Source: Euzebyella marina
GTDB lineage: Bacteria > Bacteroidota > Bacteroidia > Flavobacteriales > Flavobacteriaceae
Direction: 5' to 3'
DNA length: 64,000 bases
Assembly: GCF_014855515.1 (NCBI RefSeq)
Contig: NZ_JACYFK010000001.1
Location: forward strand, 434,001-498,000
Below the pieces are notes generated by a model that made no database searches, had not been told where the DNA came from, and saw nothing but the letters and a program-made list of their open reading frames with translations. How positions within the stretch are numbered: position 1 is the stretch's first letter; each line of letters starts with the position of its first letter. The position numbers and the translations under genes were made by a program. Below are positions 1 to 9,590 of this stretch, piece by piece.

Positions 1-1080
1 TATGCCCAAGAAATAAAGGACAGGGTACAAACCGTATCGTTTATGCGTGATGTGCAATTTGGTATTCCACTTAACTATCCATCCATAGATTTACAATATG
101 ACCGTGTCCGGGCAGGCCAGTTAGGCCTAACAATTGAAGACATTAGCCGCTCTGTAACAGCCTCCACCTCTTCCAGTCGTTTCACCCAGCCCAATTATTG
201 GTTGGATGCCGGATCGGGCAATGCATACCAGGTCCAGGTAGAATTTCCTCAATATATGGTGGATCAACCCGATGATGTCGAAAAAGTTCCATTAAAGTCG
301 GAAAACGGGAAAACCGTCTATGTGGGCGATGTGAGTAAATGGGAACCTTCTACCATGATTGGGGAATACGACCGTCTGAACCAACAACGGTTCATTACCA
401 TCACCGGGAACCTGCATAATAAAGACCTGGGAAGTGCCATTAAAACGCTTAAAGATGAAGTAAATGCTATGGGTGAACCACCCGAAGGGATGAGTGTTAA
501 ATTCAGAGGACTTGCTGAACCGCTCTCTCAAACCTTTGATGAATTGAGTACCGGCCTTTTACTGGCAGTAGCCGTGATATTTCTGCTGCTGGCAGCCAAC
601 TTTCAGTCATTCCGGCTTTCCTTCGCAGTGCTATCCACTATTCCTGCCGTAGTTGCTGGTTCGTTCCTTCTGATTTGGATAAGCGGGAACACGCTCAACA
701 TTCAATCTTTTATGGGCAGTATCATGGCTATAGGTGTGGCAGTGGCCAATGCCATATTATTTGTTACCATAGCAGAGCATTATCGGAAAGAACAAAAACA
801 AAACCCTCACCTGGAAGGGATAAAGGATCGCCTGAGGCCCATACTCATGACCAGCATAGCCATGATAGCAGGGATGCTACCGATGGCGCTAGGGCTGGGT
901 GAAGGCGGCGAACAAACAGCCCCGCTTGGAATTGCAGTGATAGGCGGATTGTTGTTCTCCGTGTTTGCAACCGTATTCATCTTGCCGTCCGTCTATTGGC
1001 AGGTTTCCGGAAGAAGACTTTATAAGAGCCCGTCACTTGATCCAGATGATGAGCAGAGTACATACTTTGAACAGCAATAA
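1..1080 (+). CDS. Efflux RND transporter permease, C-terminal part (5' truncated by window edge)
   Basis: The reading frame is open from base 1, so the N-terminal part lies outside the window; 359 residues are visible. It is the second half of an AcrB/HAE-type RND proton-driven pump: a porter-domain segment followed by five hydrophobic helices between about residues 180 and 340. The helix containing the string GVAVANAILF and the following RPILMTS loop are typical of the second half of RND pumps. The adaptor gene follows 33 bp downstream on the same strand, so the two are probably one transcription unit. Substrate cannot be told from this fragment. The family assignment is firm; the subfamily is inference. 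Confidence 0.9.
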   Translation, partial: YAQEIKDRVQTVSFMRDVQFGIPLNYPSIDLQYDRVRAGQLGLTIEDISRSVTASTSSSRFTQPNYWLDAGSGNAYQVQVEFPQYMVDQPDDVEKVPLKSENGKTVYVGDVSKWEPSTMIGEYDRLNQQRFITITGNLHNKDLGSAIKTLKDEVNAMGEPPEGMSVKFRGLAEPLSQTFDELSTGLLLAVAVIFLLLAANFQSFRLSFAVLSTIPAVVAGSFLLIWISGNTLNIQSFMGSIMAIGVAVANAILFVTIAEHYRKEQKQNPHLEGIKDRLRPILMTSIAMIAGMLPMALGLGEGGEQTAPLGIAVIGGLLFSVFATVFILPSVYWQVSGRRLYKSPSLDPDDEQSTYFEQQ

Positions 1081-1113
1081 CTTCAAACCTGAAAAGAGTA
1101 AAATTTAAGAATA

Positions 1114-2187
1114 ATGAGAAAATATATAATACCGATTTTATATGCAGCCATCGTTTCAGCCTGTTCAAGTAGTGTTGAAAACAATAAGATGGAAAGCAAA
1201 AACGAGTCGTCAAAAAAAGTAGAAACCATAAAGTTAAGCTTTGATAACTCCAGACATACCCTGATGCTTCCTGCGGAATTATTGGCTTTTGAAAAAGCTG
1301 GTCTGAATGCCAAAGTACAGGGGTATGTTACCGAAGTGCGGGTAGACATTGGAGATAAAGTAATGAAAGGAGCAGTCCTGATCAGGATAGAAGCACCAGA
1401 AATTCAGGCAGCCTATTCAGAAGCGCAGAGCGATGTAGAGTCAGCCAGAGCGGACTATATGAGTAGTGAGGATACGTATACCCGATTGCTAAAAGCTTCC
1501 GAAATACAAGGTACGGTCTCAGAATCCGAACTGATTAAAGCAAAAAACAAAGCCATGTCGGACAGCACTCGGCTAAAAGCATTGGATTTTACCGCCAGAG
1601 CTAAACGGCAACTCCTTAATTATCTCACAATTAGGGCGCCATTTACTGGGGTTGTAACGCAAAGAAATACAGATCCCGGAAATCTTGTGGGAGATATAGA
1701 TAACCAACCTTTACTGATAATCGAAAACAACCAAAAATTGCGTTTGAAGCTACCAGTTCCTGAGGCCTTGACCGGAAGTTCCATAGCAGAGGATTCTACT
1801 TCATTTAGTGTAGAACCATTTCCCGGAAAAGTATTTAAGGCAGATTATTACAGGCGAGCCAAAAGTATAGATCCGGACACCCGTACAGAGATGTGGGAAT
1901 TTCTTGTGGATAATCAAAAGGGTAATTTGAATGCTGGACTTTTTGCGGAAGCTCAATTAAGCATCAAACGTCCGGATGGAAGTCTGTGGGTACCTCATAG
2001 TGCGGTCTTGACCACCCTCCGAAGAAAAGCTGTGGGAAAAGTAGCGGATGGCAAACTAAAATGGGTAGAAGTCAGCACAGGCATGAAAGATGAAGATATG
2101 GTTGAGATTTTTGGCGCACTTGATGAAGGGGATCAAATCCTTCTGCAGCCCAATGAGGAGATGTCCGAAGGTCTGCCTGTAAACTAG
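1114..2187 (+). CDS. Efflux RND periplasmic adaptor lipoprotein (MFP family)
   Basis: This is a 357-residue membrane fusion protein that would bridge the inner-membrane RND pump upstream to an outer-membrane channel. The N-terminus is a lipoprotein signal ending in VSAC (lipobox, Cys17). A biotinyl/lipoyl-like half-motif follows (GYVTEVRVDIGDKV, about residues 70-83), then an alpha-hairpin of about residues 95-160, the second lipoyl half (TIRAPFTGVVTQR, about 172-184), and beta-barrel and membrane-proximal domains. It lies directly behind the pump gene. No TolC-like gene lies beside this pair inside the window, so the channel is either upstream of the window or shared. The start is the ATG at 1114, giving an intact signal peptide. 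Confidence 0.88.
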   Translation: MRKYIIPILYAAIVSACSSSVENNKMESKNESSKKVETIKLSFDNSRHTLMLPAELLAFEKAGLNAKVQGYVTEVRVDIGDKVMKGAVLIRIEAPEIQAAYSEAQSDVESARADYMSSEDTYTRLLKASEIQGTVSESELIKAKNKAMSDSTRLKALDFTARAKRQLLNYLTIRAPFTGVVTQRNTDPGNLVGDIDNQPLLIIENNQKLRLKLPVPEALTGSSIAEDSTSFSVEPFPGKVFKADYYRRAKSIDPDTRTEMWEFLVDNQKGNLNAGLFAEAQLSIKRPDGSLWVPHSAVLTTLRRKAVGKVADGKLKWVEVSTGMKDEDMVEIFGALDEGDQILLQPNEEMSEGLPVN

Positions 2188-2188
2188 T

Positions 2189-2213
2189 TCCCACATTTCT
2201 ACAGAATCGGTTT
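2189..2213 (+). repeat. 25-bp direct repeat, copy 1, just upstream of the DUF5916 gene
   Basis: The 25 bases match 4501-4525 with two mismatches; the 19-bp core (2195-2213) is identical. It lies in the short gap between the adaptor stop and the DUF5916 start. Its role is unknown. It could be a shared regulatory or processing site, because the second copy also lies in front of a gene on the same strand. Confidence 0.8.
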
Positions 2214-2228
2214 CTATTTTAGGAAAAT

Positions 2229-4382
2229 ATGAAAGGACTATTCTTTGTCATAGGTTTACTGATGATTGTAGAATGCAGCATGGCCCAGGTAAGTTTACCA
2301 AACACGATTTATGCAAAGTATACAGATGATGCAATTCAGCTTGATGGAAGATTAGATGAACCTGTTTGGGAAAATGCTGTTCGCATAAGCAATTTTACCC
2401 AACGCGAACTGAATGTTGGGGAGCCGGCAACTGAAAAAACGGAAGTGGCCATTGTCTATACGGCCAATACCCTATACATCGGATTTTGGGGTTTCGATAG
2501 GGAGCCGGATAATCTTGTAGCCCGCGAAATGAAACGGGATTTCAACTGGGGTGTAGAAGACAACTTTGAGGTCATCATAGACACTTACGATGACGACAGA
2601 AACGGATTTCTGTTTGTAATCAATCCTAATGGTGCCCGTGCCGATGCGCAGATTTTAAACAACGGTAGGTCTTTTAACAAATTTTGGAATGGTGTATGGG
2701 ATACCAGAACAGCGATAACGAACGAAGGTTGGTTCGCGGAAATAGCCATTCCTTTTTCTACCCTGAAGTTTAAAACGAATTTAGATCAGCAGGTCTGGGG
2801 TATCAATTTTGAGCGCAATATTCGCAGAAAAAGGGAACAATTACTATGGCAGGGCTGGTCTCGTGATTCCGAACTAGAGCTGGTGAACAGGGCTGGTACT
2901 TTGACCGATCTCGACAATATCAAAAGTAAAACTTTTATTGAAATCAAGCCTTATTCAATCGGGGGTGCGGAATTAACACCAGAAAAGTCTGAGGGACAAC
3001 TGAATGCCGGTGGCGACATCAATTACCTTATCACACCTACCCTCCGTATGAATCTGACCATTAATACAGATTTTGCACAGGTTGAAGCCGACAGACAGCA
3101 GATCAACCTTACCCGATTTCCACTGTTTTTCCCTGAACGAAGGGAATTTTTCCTTGAGGGACAAGACTATTTTGATATGGGTATGGGAAACCGCATAATC
3201 CCTTTTTATAGCAGGCGGATCGGATTAGCCGAAGATCGCTCTACGGTTCCAATAATCGCAGGGGCAAGGGTATTGGGTAAAATGGGAAATACTACGTTGG
3301 GTGCTTTGTCCATGCAGACAGCCAGTAGGGACAGCATACCCTCTACCAATTATACAGTTGTAAGCTGGAGGCAGGATGTCTTGAAACAATCTTCCATAGG
3401 CATTTTATCTGCCAATAAATACGAAAATGGACGATGGCATAGCACAACCGGAGGATATGGGCTTTACAGTATGTCCGAATTATTTGGTGACAAAAACCTG
3501 AATATTGGTGCATCATTCACACAAAACATTAACTCTGATGATTTTGATGCCAGGGCCAATGCTCACCGTATTTACCTGAGCTATCCCAACGATAAAGTTG
3601 AGTTTGATATGGCTTGGCAAAGAAGTGCCACCCCCTTCAATCCGGAAGTGGGTTTTCTGCGCAGGGAAAATTTCCAGGAGTTTTATACTGAACTTGAATG
3701 GAAACCCCGACCTAAAAACCATTTCAAATGGATACGACAGTTCAGTTTTAAAGGGTTGGACATGAATTACTTCATTTTTGACGACACAGGTGAACTGCAA
3801 TCATTTTTCTACGAAATCAGACCATTAGGCTTTGAAACACGTAGTGGGGAATCCTTTGAGTTTAACCTCCAAAGGAGAGCGGAAGGTCTGCGAGAACCAT
3901 TTGAGATTACGGAAGGAATTGTCATTCCTGAAGGAGAGTATTGGTACAACCGTATGGAAATACAAGCCGCTACTTTCAGCGGTCGAAACTTTGCACTCGA
4001 TACGTATTTTAACTGGGGAAACTTTTTTAAAGGAAAGAGTACCCAAAGTGCTTTTGAGCTATCATGGAGAACAAGCCGTTATCTAAAGATCGCTGCTAAC
4101 TACGAAAAAAACTGGATTGACTTGCCGGAAGGAAGCTTTGATACAGACCTGATCGGTAACCGTATAGAGTATGCCGTAAACCCGAATCTATTCGGCTCCC
4201 TGTTTTCCCAGTGGAACAGTGAAGATGAAGAAGTACTTCTGAATTTCCGTTTGCAATGGATTCCAATTATCGGAGCTGATTTCTTTTTCATCGTCAACCA
4301 AGCTTACGACACTTCGGGAAATAGCTGGACACTTGAAAGAACAACTATTTTGGGCAAACTGATATGGAGATTTGTGATTTAA
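2229..4382 (+). CDS. DUF5916 domain-containing protein with N-terminal CBM9-like domain
   Basis: This is a 717-residue secreted protein with a signal peptide of about 19 residues (cleavage near SMA-Q). The first 200 residues resemble the carbohydrate-binding family-9-like fold found at the N-terminus of this family (ligand-free pattern AIQLDGRLDEPVWENA near residues 35-50). The rest is a DUF5916 region rich in alternating beta strands, ending in an aromatic residue-containing strand (LIWRFVI), which suits an outer-membrane beta-barrel. The motif FFPERREFFLEGQDYF (near residues 298-313) is characteristic of DUF5916. Function is unknown. It sits downstream of an RND pump and adaptor, which may mean co-transcription, but no functional link is established. 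Confidence 0.85.
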   Translation: MKGLFFVIGLLMIVECSMAQVSLPNTIYAKYTDDAIQLDGRLDEPVWENAVRISNFTQRELNVGEPATEKTEVAIVYTANTLYIGFWGFDREPDNLVAREMKRDFNWGVEDNFEVIIDTYDDDRNGFLFVINPNGARADAQILNNGRSFNKFWNGVWDTRTAITNEGWFAEIAIPFSTLKFKTNLDQQVWGINFERNIRRKREQLLWQGWSRDSELELVNRAGTLTDLDNIKSKTFIEIKPYSIGGAELTPEKSEGQLNAGGDINYLITPTLRMNLTINTDFAQVEADRQQINLTRFPLFFPERREFFLEGQDYFDMGMGNRIIPFYSRRIGLAEDRSTVPIIAGARVLGKMGNTTLGALSMQTASRDSIPSTNYTVVSWRQDVLKQSSIGILSANKYENGRWHSTTGGYGLYSMSELFGDKNLNIGASFTQNINSDDFDARANAHRIYLSYPNDKVEFDMAWQRSATPFNPEVGFLRRENFQEFYTELEWKPRPKNHFKWIRQFSFKGLDMNYFIFDDTGELQSFFYEIRPLGFETRSGESFEFNLQRRAEGLREPFEITEGIVIPEGEYWYNRMEIQAATFSGRNFALDTYFNWGNFFKGKSTQSAFELSWRTSRYLKIAANYEKNWIDLPEGSFDTDLIGNRIEYAVNPNLFGSLFSQWNSEDEEVLLNFRLQWIPIIGADFFFIVNQAYDTSGNSWTLERTTILGKLIWRFVI

Positions 4383-4500
4383 AAAGAAAACTACCAGATA
4401 CCTGTTTAATGTGGTACAATGTAGGTAATTGATTTTATTTGAAATAGTTAATTCAAGTAAGTTCGCAACACAGATGAGACAATAAATCTTCTCCTTGTAA

Positions 4501-4525
4501 TCCCGAATTTCTACAGAATCGGTTT
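4501..4525 (+). repeat. 25-bp direct repeat, copy 2, upstream of the PepSY-like lipoprotein
   Basis: This is the partner of 2189-2213, differing at two positions. It lies about 45 bp before the start of the small lipoprotein gene at 4570. Copy 1 is about 15 bp before its gene. Confidence 0.8.
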
Positions 4526-4569
4526 GTATCATTGAAATGGGTTTTAGTAAGAAATAAAAAAAGATTATT

Positions 4570-4872
4570 ATGCGATTTAAAAATGTATGCTTTGTAATAC
4601 CTTGTTTGTTATTCGTGGCTGTAACAGTAAGCTGCGAAAACAAGAACCACAATTTTAAAGAAATCAGCGAAGAGGAAATTGAATATGCTGACTTACCGGC
4701 GTCTGTACAGACTGCCTTTGAGAGCTCAGAATACAAGGACTGGGAAATAGAAGAAGTAGAAAAAGTTGAAACCGACAAGGGAACTTTATATGAATTAGAA
4801 CTGGAGAGCCCGGACGATAAACATCTGGAAATCTACTTCGACCAGCAAGGGAAGGTTGTAGCTACAGAGTAG
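4570..4872 (+). CDS. PepSY-like domain lipoprotein
   Basis: This is a 100-residue predicted lipoprotein with signal peptide and lipobox ending at VSC (Cys22). The mature part is a single PepSY-like (BLIP-fold) unit: LPASVQTAF, then WEIEEVEKV, a beta hairpin around LYELELES, and the closing YFDQQGKVV. Such proteins are common in Bacteroidota, often beside sensor or metal-response genes, and their biochemical role is not established. It is highly acidic. A strong bidirectional terminator follows, separating it from the convergent metal efflux operon. Confidence 0.75.
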   Translation: MRFKNVCFVIPCLLFVAVTVSCENKNHNFKEISEEEIEYADLPASVQTAFESSEYKDWEIEEVEKVETDKGTLYELELESPDDKHLEIYFDQQGKVVATE

Positions 4873-4914
4873 CATGCAGTATGAACAAGGTGTGGTTAGA
4901 AATTATTTCATCGT

Positions 4915-4956
4915 AAAAATCCTGTCCTTTTAGTTATTAGTACGGACAGGATTTTT
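4915..4956. terminator. Bidirectional intrinsic terminator between convergent genes
   Basis: A perfect 13-bp inverted repeat (4915-4927 and 4944-4956) with a 16-base loop; A-runs on the left and T-runs on the right give U-tracts in both directions. It lies between the end of the PepSY-like gene and the end of the CusA/CzcA-like gene. Confidence 0.85.
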
Positions 4957-4977
4957 AGTTAATCAAAACATTTTAAG

Positions 4978-7900
4978 CTATTCGGATTTTTTAATTACCA
5001 ACTCATACACACACGGTATGACTATCAAATTGAGTAAAGTGGCTGACAATAATCCACCCAAAATGACCACCGCCATCGGGCTTTGAATTTCACTTCCCGG
5101 CTGCCCGCCTTTTAGCGCAAGCGGAATCAATGCCAATCCTGTGGTAAAGGCGGTCATCAGAATTGGGTTCAATCTATCCAAGGCACCAGCTTTAACCAGT
5201 TCTATACCTGTCTTACCTTCCTCTCGCAAATCTTCGTAACGGGAAACCAAAAGGATACCGTTTCTTGTGGCAATACCAAAGAGACTGATAAATCCTATGG
5301 TCGCCGCGATGCTTACGATTCCTGATGTAAAGTACACAATGAGAATACCACCAATCAATGCCAAGGGAAGATTAATGAGCACTACAAAGGCCAGTTTTAC
5401 ATTTTTGAACTCATAATAAAGTAACAGGAATATGACACCAATTGCCAAAATAGCGGTAATCAATAACAGTTGCGAGGCTTTGGATTCACTTTCAAATTGC
5501 CCGCCATATTGTACGCGGTACCCCTCGGGAAAATCGATGGTGGAATTCACCACATCCTCAATCTCGTTCACGGCACTTCGCAAATCCCTTCCCTGAACAT
5601 TGGCCGCTACCACGATCTTCCGTTGTACATCTTCACGGCTGATGGTATTTGGACTGCTGACCGATTGAATCATTGCCAGTTCGCCCAACACGGTCTGCCC
5701 ACCATTTGGCAGGCTAATCAAGATGTTTTTAAAGTTTTCCACGTTGTCACGAAAGGGTTTTTCATAGCGTACCACCAAATCGAAATAGCGCTGTCCTTCA
5801 TAAATCTCACCTGCTTCTTCACCTGCAAAGGCAATATCTACCTGTTCCATTAAATCACCGACGGTCATACCATACGCTGACAAAATGGGACGCTTGGGTT
5901 TGATGCGGATTTGTGGCACTTCAATTTGTTGGTCAACCGCCACATCGGCCAGTCCATCGATGGATTTGATGTTCTGTTCTACCTGTTTCCCCAACTCGAA
6001 CAATCGTTGTAAATCCGAACCAAAAATCTTGATGGCAATATTGGCTCGTGTTCCAGAAAGCATATGGTCGATACGGTGCGCGATGGGTTGGCCAAGCGTG
6101 ATATTTACACCAGGAACGACGCTCAACTTGGTGCGGACCTCCTCAAAAAATTCTTCTTTTGATTTGTCTTCCAAAGTAAACGGTACATCGATTTCGCCTG
6201 CGTTTACGCCTTGGGCGTGTTCGTCCAATTCGGCACGTCCCGTTCTTCGGGTTACCACATCGACTTCAGGCATCTCCAGCAGTAGATTTTCTATTTGCTT
6301 GCCTGCCTTATTGCTTTCTTCCAGCGACATTCCCGGTGGTCCAACCACGGCTATCACCAGCGAACCTTCATTGAATTCGGGTAAAAAACTTCGTCCCAAT
6401 TGGGTTGCCACGACCAAACTTAACAGGAATGCAACGACCGTTACCGCAATCACGGTTTTTGGTATTTTAATAAACCTATCCAAAGTGGAAGCATAGTGTT
6501 TTTGCAACCATTGTTCTACTTTGGTGCCTTCGGCTTGTTTTTTGAGCAGTTTTTCCTTGTTCAATAAATACGAGCACAATACGGGTGTTACCGTAACGGC
6601 CACGACCAATGAGGTCAATACAGAGGTTACAAAGGCAATCCCGAGAGGTTGCAACAATCGACCTTCCATTCCGCTTAAAAAGAATAAGGGAACAAAAGAC
6701 ACAATGATGATTAATGTCGCAATGATGATGGAACTCCGAATTTCCACCGAACCATCTCGAACGACTGTAATCATCGATTTCCGCTCTGCTTTTGGCAGTC
6801 GGCTGTTTTCGCGCAAGCGCTTATAGACATTTTCCACATCGATAATGGCATCATCGACCAATGCGCCAATTGCAATTGCCATACCGCCCAGACTCATCGT
6901 GTTGATGGTATAGCCCATCCATTGTAAAATAATTATAGAGACCAACAGGGATATGGGAATGGCCAATAATGAAATGACCGTGGTGCGCCAGTTCATCAAA
7001 AAGATAAACAAAATTATTACGACAAAGAATGCCCCTTCCATTAGTGTCCAATTCAAGTTGCTGATTGACGCATTGATGAAATCCGACGACCTGAAGATTT
7101 GACTTTTGATTTCTACAGTTTCCGGTAAGGTTTTTTCTAAATCGGAAATGGCGATGTCCAAATCCTCAGTTAATTTTAGAGTGTTGACATCTGGTTGTTT
7201 TGAAATGGTGAGGATAACTGATTTATTGCCGTTCAATGAGCCATCGCCAATTTTATCGGACGCACCGATTTGAACGGTTGCCACATCCTTGATTTTAATA
7301 GTCTGCCCATTGATTTGTTTTATCACGGCTTCCTGTAAATCCTCCAAAATGTAGGCCCTACCGCTTCCTTTAATGATGTATTGATTTCCGTATTGGTTCA
7401 CAATACCCCCTGGTGCGTTTACATTGGCTTCCTTTACGTGCTCTACCAATTCTTGCAAGCTCACGTTGTAGTGCTTCAATTTTTCAGGATTGGCAAATAC
7501 CTGATACTGTTTGTAGTCGCCACCTATGACCACCACGTTGGCAATGCCACCAATGGCTTTGATACGCGGGCGGATAGTCCAATCGGACAGCGTTCGCAGT
7601 TCCATAGGCGACAGACTATCGGACGTTACGCCCAATAGCATAATCTCTCCCATAATGGATGAAATGGGTGCCATTGTGGGTGCCCCAATACCTTCGGGCA
7701 AGTTTTCACGCACCATCGGGATACGCTCACTCACGATTTGTCGAGCTCTGTAGATGTCCGTACCCCATTCAAATTCTACCCAAACAATGGAAATCCCTGC
7801 GGCGGATGATGAGCGGATACGCCTTACATTGGGCGACCCGTTCATAGCTGTTTCCAATTGGTAGGTGACCAATTTTTCCACTTCTTCCGATTCCATTCCG

Positions 7901-8061
7901 TGGGCTTCCGTTAAGATGGTTACGGTTGGTGCGGTAAGGTCCGGGAACACATCGACATTCATCGTTTTGGCGTAGTAAATTCCCAATACGCTCAATACGA
8001 TTGCTCCCAACAAAATCATCAAACGATTATGAAGGGAAAATTTTAATATTTTAGTCAACAT
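4978..8061 (-). CDS. Heavy-metal efflux RND pump, CusA/CzcA family
   Basis: This is a full-length 1027-residue HME-type RND pump, close to the usual 1020-1050. A first transmembrane helix lies at residues 12-31, followed by a porter domain with the conserved VFPDLTAPTVTI stretch. The helix 4 signature GGMAIAIGALVDDAIIDVEN is at 392-411, and a second transmembrane bundle ends with VILGGLLSATLLNLIVIP. The paired acidic residues in the helix 4 motif are those that carry the proton relay in HME pumps. It exports cations such as Cu, Ag, Zn, Co or Cd from periplasm or cytoplasm; the ion cannot be fixed by eye. It is the last gene of the TolC-like, His-rich lipoprotein, adaptor and pump operon; the adaptor ends 11 bp before this start. 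Confidence 0.95.
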   Translation of the reverse strand: MLTKILKFSLHNRLMILLGAIVLSVLGIYYAKTMNVDVFPDLTAPTVTILTEAHGMESEEVEKLVTYQLETAMNGSPNVRRIRSSSAAGISIVWVEFEWGTDIYRARQIVSERIPMVRENLPEGIGAPTMAPISSIMGEIMLLGVTSDSLSPMELRTLSDWTIRPRIKAIGGIANVVVIGGDYKQYQVFANPEKLKHYNVSLQELVEHVKEANVNAPGGIVNQYGNQYIIKGSGRAYILEDLQEAVIKQINGQTIKIKDVATVQIGASDKIGDGSLNGNKSVILTISKQPDVNTLKLTEDLDIAISDLEKTLPETVEIKSQIFRSSDFINASISNLNWTLMEGAFFVVIILFIFLMNWRTTVISLLAIPISLLVSIIILQWMGYTINTMSLGGMAIAIGALVDDAIIDVENVYKRLRENSRLPKAERKSMITVVRDGSVEIRSSIIIATLIIIVSFVPLFFLSGMEGRLLQPLGIAFVTSVLTSLVVAVTVTPVLCSYLLNKEKLLKKQAEGTKVEQWLQKHYASTLDRFIKIPKTVIAVTVVAFLLSLVVATQLGRSFLPEFNEGSLVIAVVGPPGMSLEESNKAGKQIENLLLEMPEVDVVTRRTGRAELDEHAQGVNAGEIDVPFTLEDKSKEEFFEEVRTKLSVVPGVNITLGQPIAHRIDHMLSGTRANIAIKIFGSDLQRLFELGKQVEQNIKSIDGLADVAVDQQIEVPQIRIKPKRPILSAYGMTVGDLMEQVDIAFAGEEAGEIYEGQRYFDLVVRYEKPFRDNVENFKNILISLPNGGQTVLGELAMIQSVSSPNTISREDVQRKIVVAANVQGRDLRSAVNEIEDVVNSTIDFPEGYRVQYGGQFESESKASQLLLITAILAIGVIFLLLYYEFKNVKLAFVVLINLPLALIGGILIVYFTSGIVSIAATIGFISLFGIATRNGILLVSRYEDLREEGKTGIELVKAGALDRLNPILMTAFTTGLALIPLALKGGQPGSEIQSPMAVVILGGLLSATLLNLIVIPCVYELVIKKSE

Positions 8062-8072
8062 AAATCTCCTTT

Positions 8073-9578
8073 TTAGTGGTCGTGTCCGTGTGCCGGTGTG
8101 GTACCGGACATTGATGCCATTTTTACCTGATAGGCTCCTGTAGTGACTACCACATCGCCAACTTCCAATCCTTTTAAGACTTCCACGTTTTTACCGTTGC
8201 GTTTCCCGATGGTTATGGGTCGTCTTTCAAAACTTTCGCCACCGAGCTGCAGAACTACCGAGTAATTCCCATAATCTTCCAAAAGTGCCGACTCGGGTAC
8301 CAGCGTGGTTTGCTCTCCATCGCCCATTGCAATCTGAACCTGGGTCAAGCTGCCGTCGGGAACATTTATAACATCGTTTACCTTGGCAAACACGGATATC
8401 AACGGACTTTCCCTTTCTACATCTTTTGAAATGGACAATATTTCGCCTTCGGAATCTGAAATGTTTTTCCAATCACCTTTTTCGGTCTGGTACCACATTC
8501 CTTTGATGTTTTGCATCGTCAGGCCATAGGTGGGTGCCACCTGTGATTTCAACACTTTGGACTCATCAGTAGCTACACTTATCAAGACAGCGCCTTGGTC
8601 CACATAGTCGCCATTGGATACATTCACCGTTCTGATAAAACCATTAAAGGGTGCACGGATTTGCTTGCTACCACCCGAAACGCCCGAAGCGATGGACTGA
8701 TATTGTGATTTGGCAATCGCATAGTTGCTCTCCACCTTTTCAAACTCGGATTTTGGGATGATTTTGCTCTCGTAGAGTTCCTTTTTACGGTTGTATTCTG
8801 ATTGGGCTTGTTCAAATTTCGCTTTCGCGGAAGCGACCTCGGCACTCAGATTGTTGTTCGCCAATCCCTGACTGCTCACGTTCAACAACAATTGTCCCTG
8901 TCTGACTTCCATACCTTCGGTCAGGTTGGTCGTGGTAAAATTGACCGTCCCGTTGGCCGTGGCTACCATCGTTTTTACAGAACCTTGAGCAGGTTGCCAA
9001 ACACCCGATGAAATGATGACATCGTAAATTTCCCCTTTTGTGACCTGCGCCGTTTGAAAGTCGATTTTCCAGGCCTGTTCCTTCAAAAAGGAAATGGGTG
9101 CCTCTTCACCTGCATTGCCTATCGCTTTTTGGGCTTCCTCCAAATTGGGATAGACCATCACGTCTTTAATCACGATGTTGTCACTGTATTGCGGTGTGGA
9201 AAGGTCGAAAACCAATTGGTGTACACCCGCTTCCTTCGGTTGGATGGTGGGTGAAAAAATTCCTGGGGAAGAAGGGTCATCTGCTGTGGTACGCAAACCA
9301 TTGTCTCCTTTTATCAAGCTGACTATTACCGAGCCTTCGCGTACGGGTTGGTGGTTATCCAAAACTGTAAAGTGTGCGGCAAACCTGCTGGGTTGCCCGA
9401 CAATCAATGCCGGGAACTCAACAAAGAGTTCGGTATTGTCCGTCCACAATGTATAATCCAATCTCGGGGTCTCCTCGCCTACGTGGCTCCCGTCAGCGTT
9501 GTGGGCGTGTTCATCTTCGTGATTCTGTTTACAAGCTACTGCCATAAAGGCAAGCACAATTATTAAATACTTTTTCAT
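8073..9578 (-). CDS. Heavy-metal efflux periplasmic adaptor (CusB/CzcB-like lipoprotein)
   Basis: This 501-residue membrane fusion protein pairs with the downstream pump. A lipoprotein signal ends at VAC (Cys16) and is followed by a His/Asp-rich segment (HEDEHAHNADGSH) that could bind metal. An extra N-terminal domain of about residues 40-150 precedes the core. The core has a lipoyl half (GTVNFTTTNLTEGMEVRQGQLLL, in two parts near 208-230), an alpha-hairpin (ELYESKIIPKSEFEK), the second lipoyl half (IRAPFNGFIRTV) and a barrel. The C-terminus again ends in a His cluster, HGHDH. The acidic and His-rich ends support metal efflux, not drug efflux. Confidence 0.92.
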   Translation of the reverse strand: MKKYLIIVLAFMAVACKQNHEDEHAHNADGSHVGEETPRLDYTLWTDNTELFVEFPALIVGQPSRFAAHFTVLDNHQPVREGSVIVSLIKGDNGLRTTADDPSSPGIFSPTIQPKEAGVHQLVFDLSTPQYSDNIVIKDVMVYPNLEEAQKAIGNAGEEAPISFLKEQAWKIDFQTAQVTKGEIYDVIISSGVWQPAQGSVKTMVATANGTVNFTTTNLTEGMEVRQGQLLLNVSSQGLANNNLSAEVASAKAKFEQAQSEYNRKKELYESKIIPKSEFEKVESNYAIAKSQYQSIASGVSGGSKQIRAPFNGFIRTVNVSNGDYVDQGAVLISVATDESKVLKSQVAPTYGLTMQNIKGMWYQTEKGDWKNISDSEGEILSISKDVERESPLISVFAKVNDVINVPDGSLTQVQIAMGDGEQTTLVPESALLEDYGNYSVVLQLGGESFERRPITIGKRNGKNVEVLKGLEVGDVVVTTGAYQVKMASMSGTTPAHGHDH

Positions 9579-9590
9579 CTTTTTCTTTTA

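Noticed and set aside
4188-4778. 196-residue minus-strand frame opposite the DUF5916 end and the PepSY-like gene
   Set aside because: Both opposing genes have clear family signatures, signal peptides and good starts; the antisense frame has none.
5885-6496. 203-residue plus-strand frame inside the metal pump gene
   Set aside because: Antisense to a well-supported RND coding sequence, with no family likeness.
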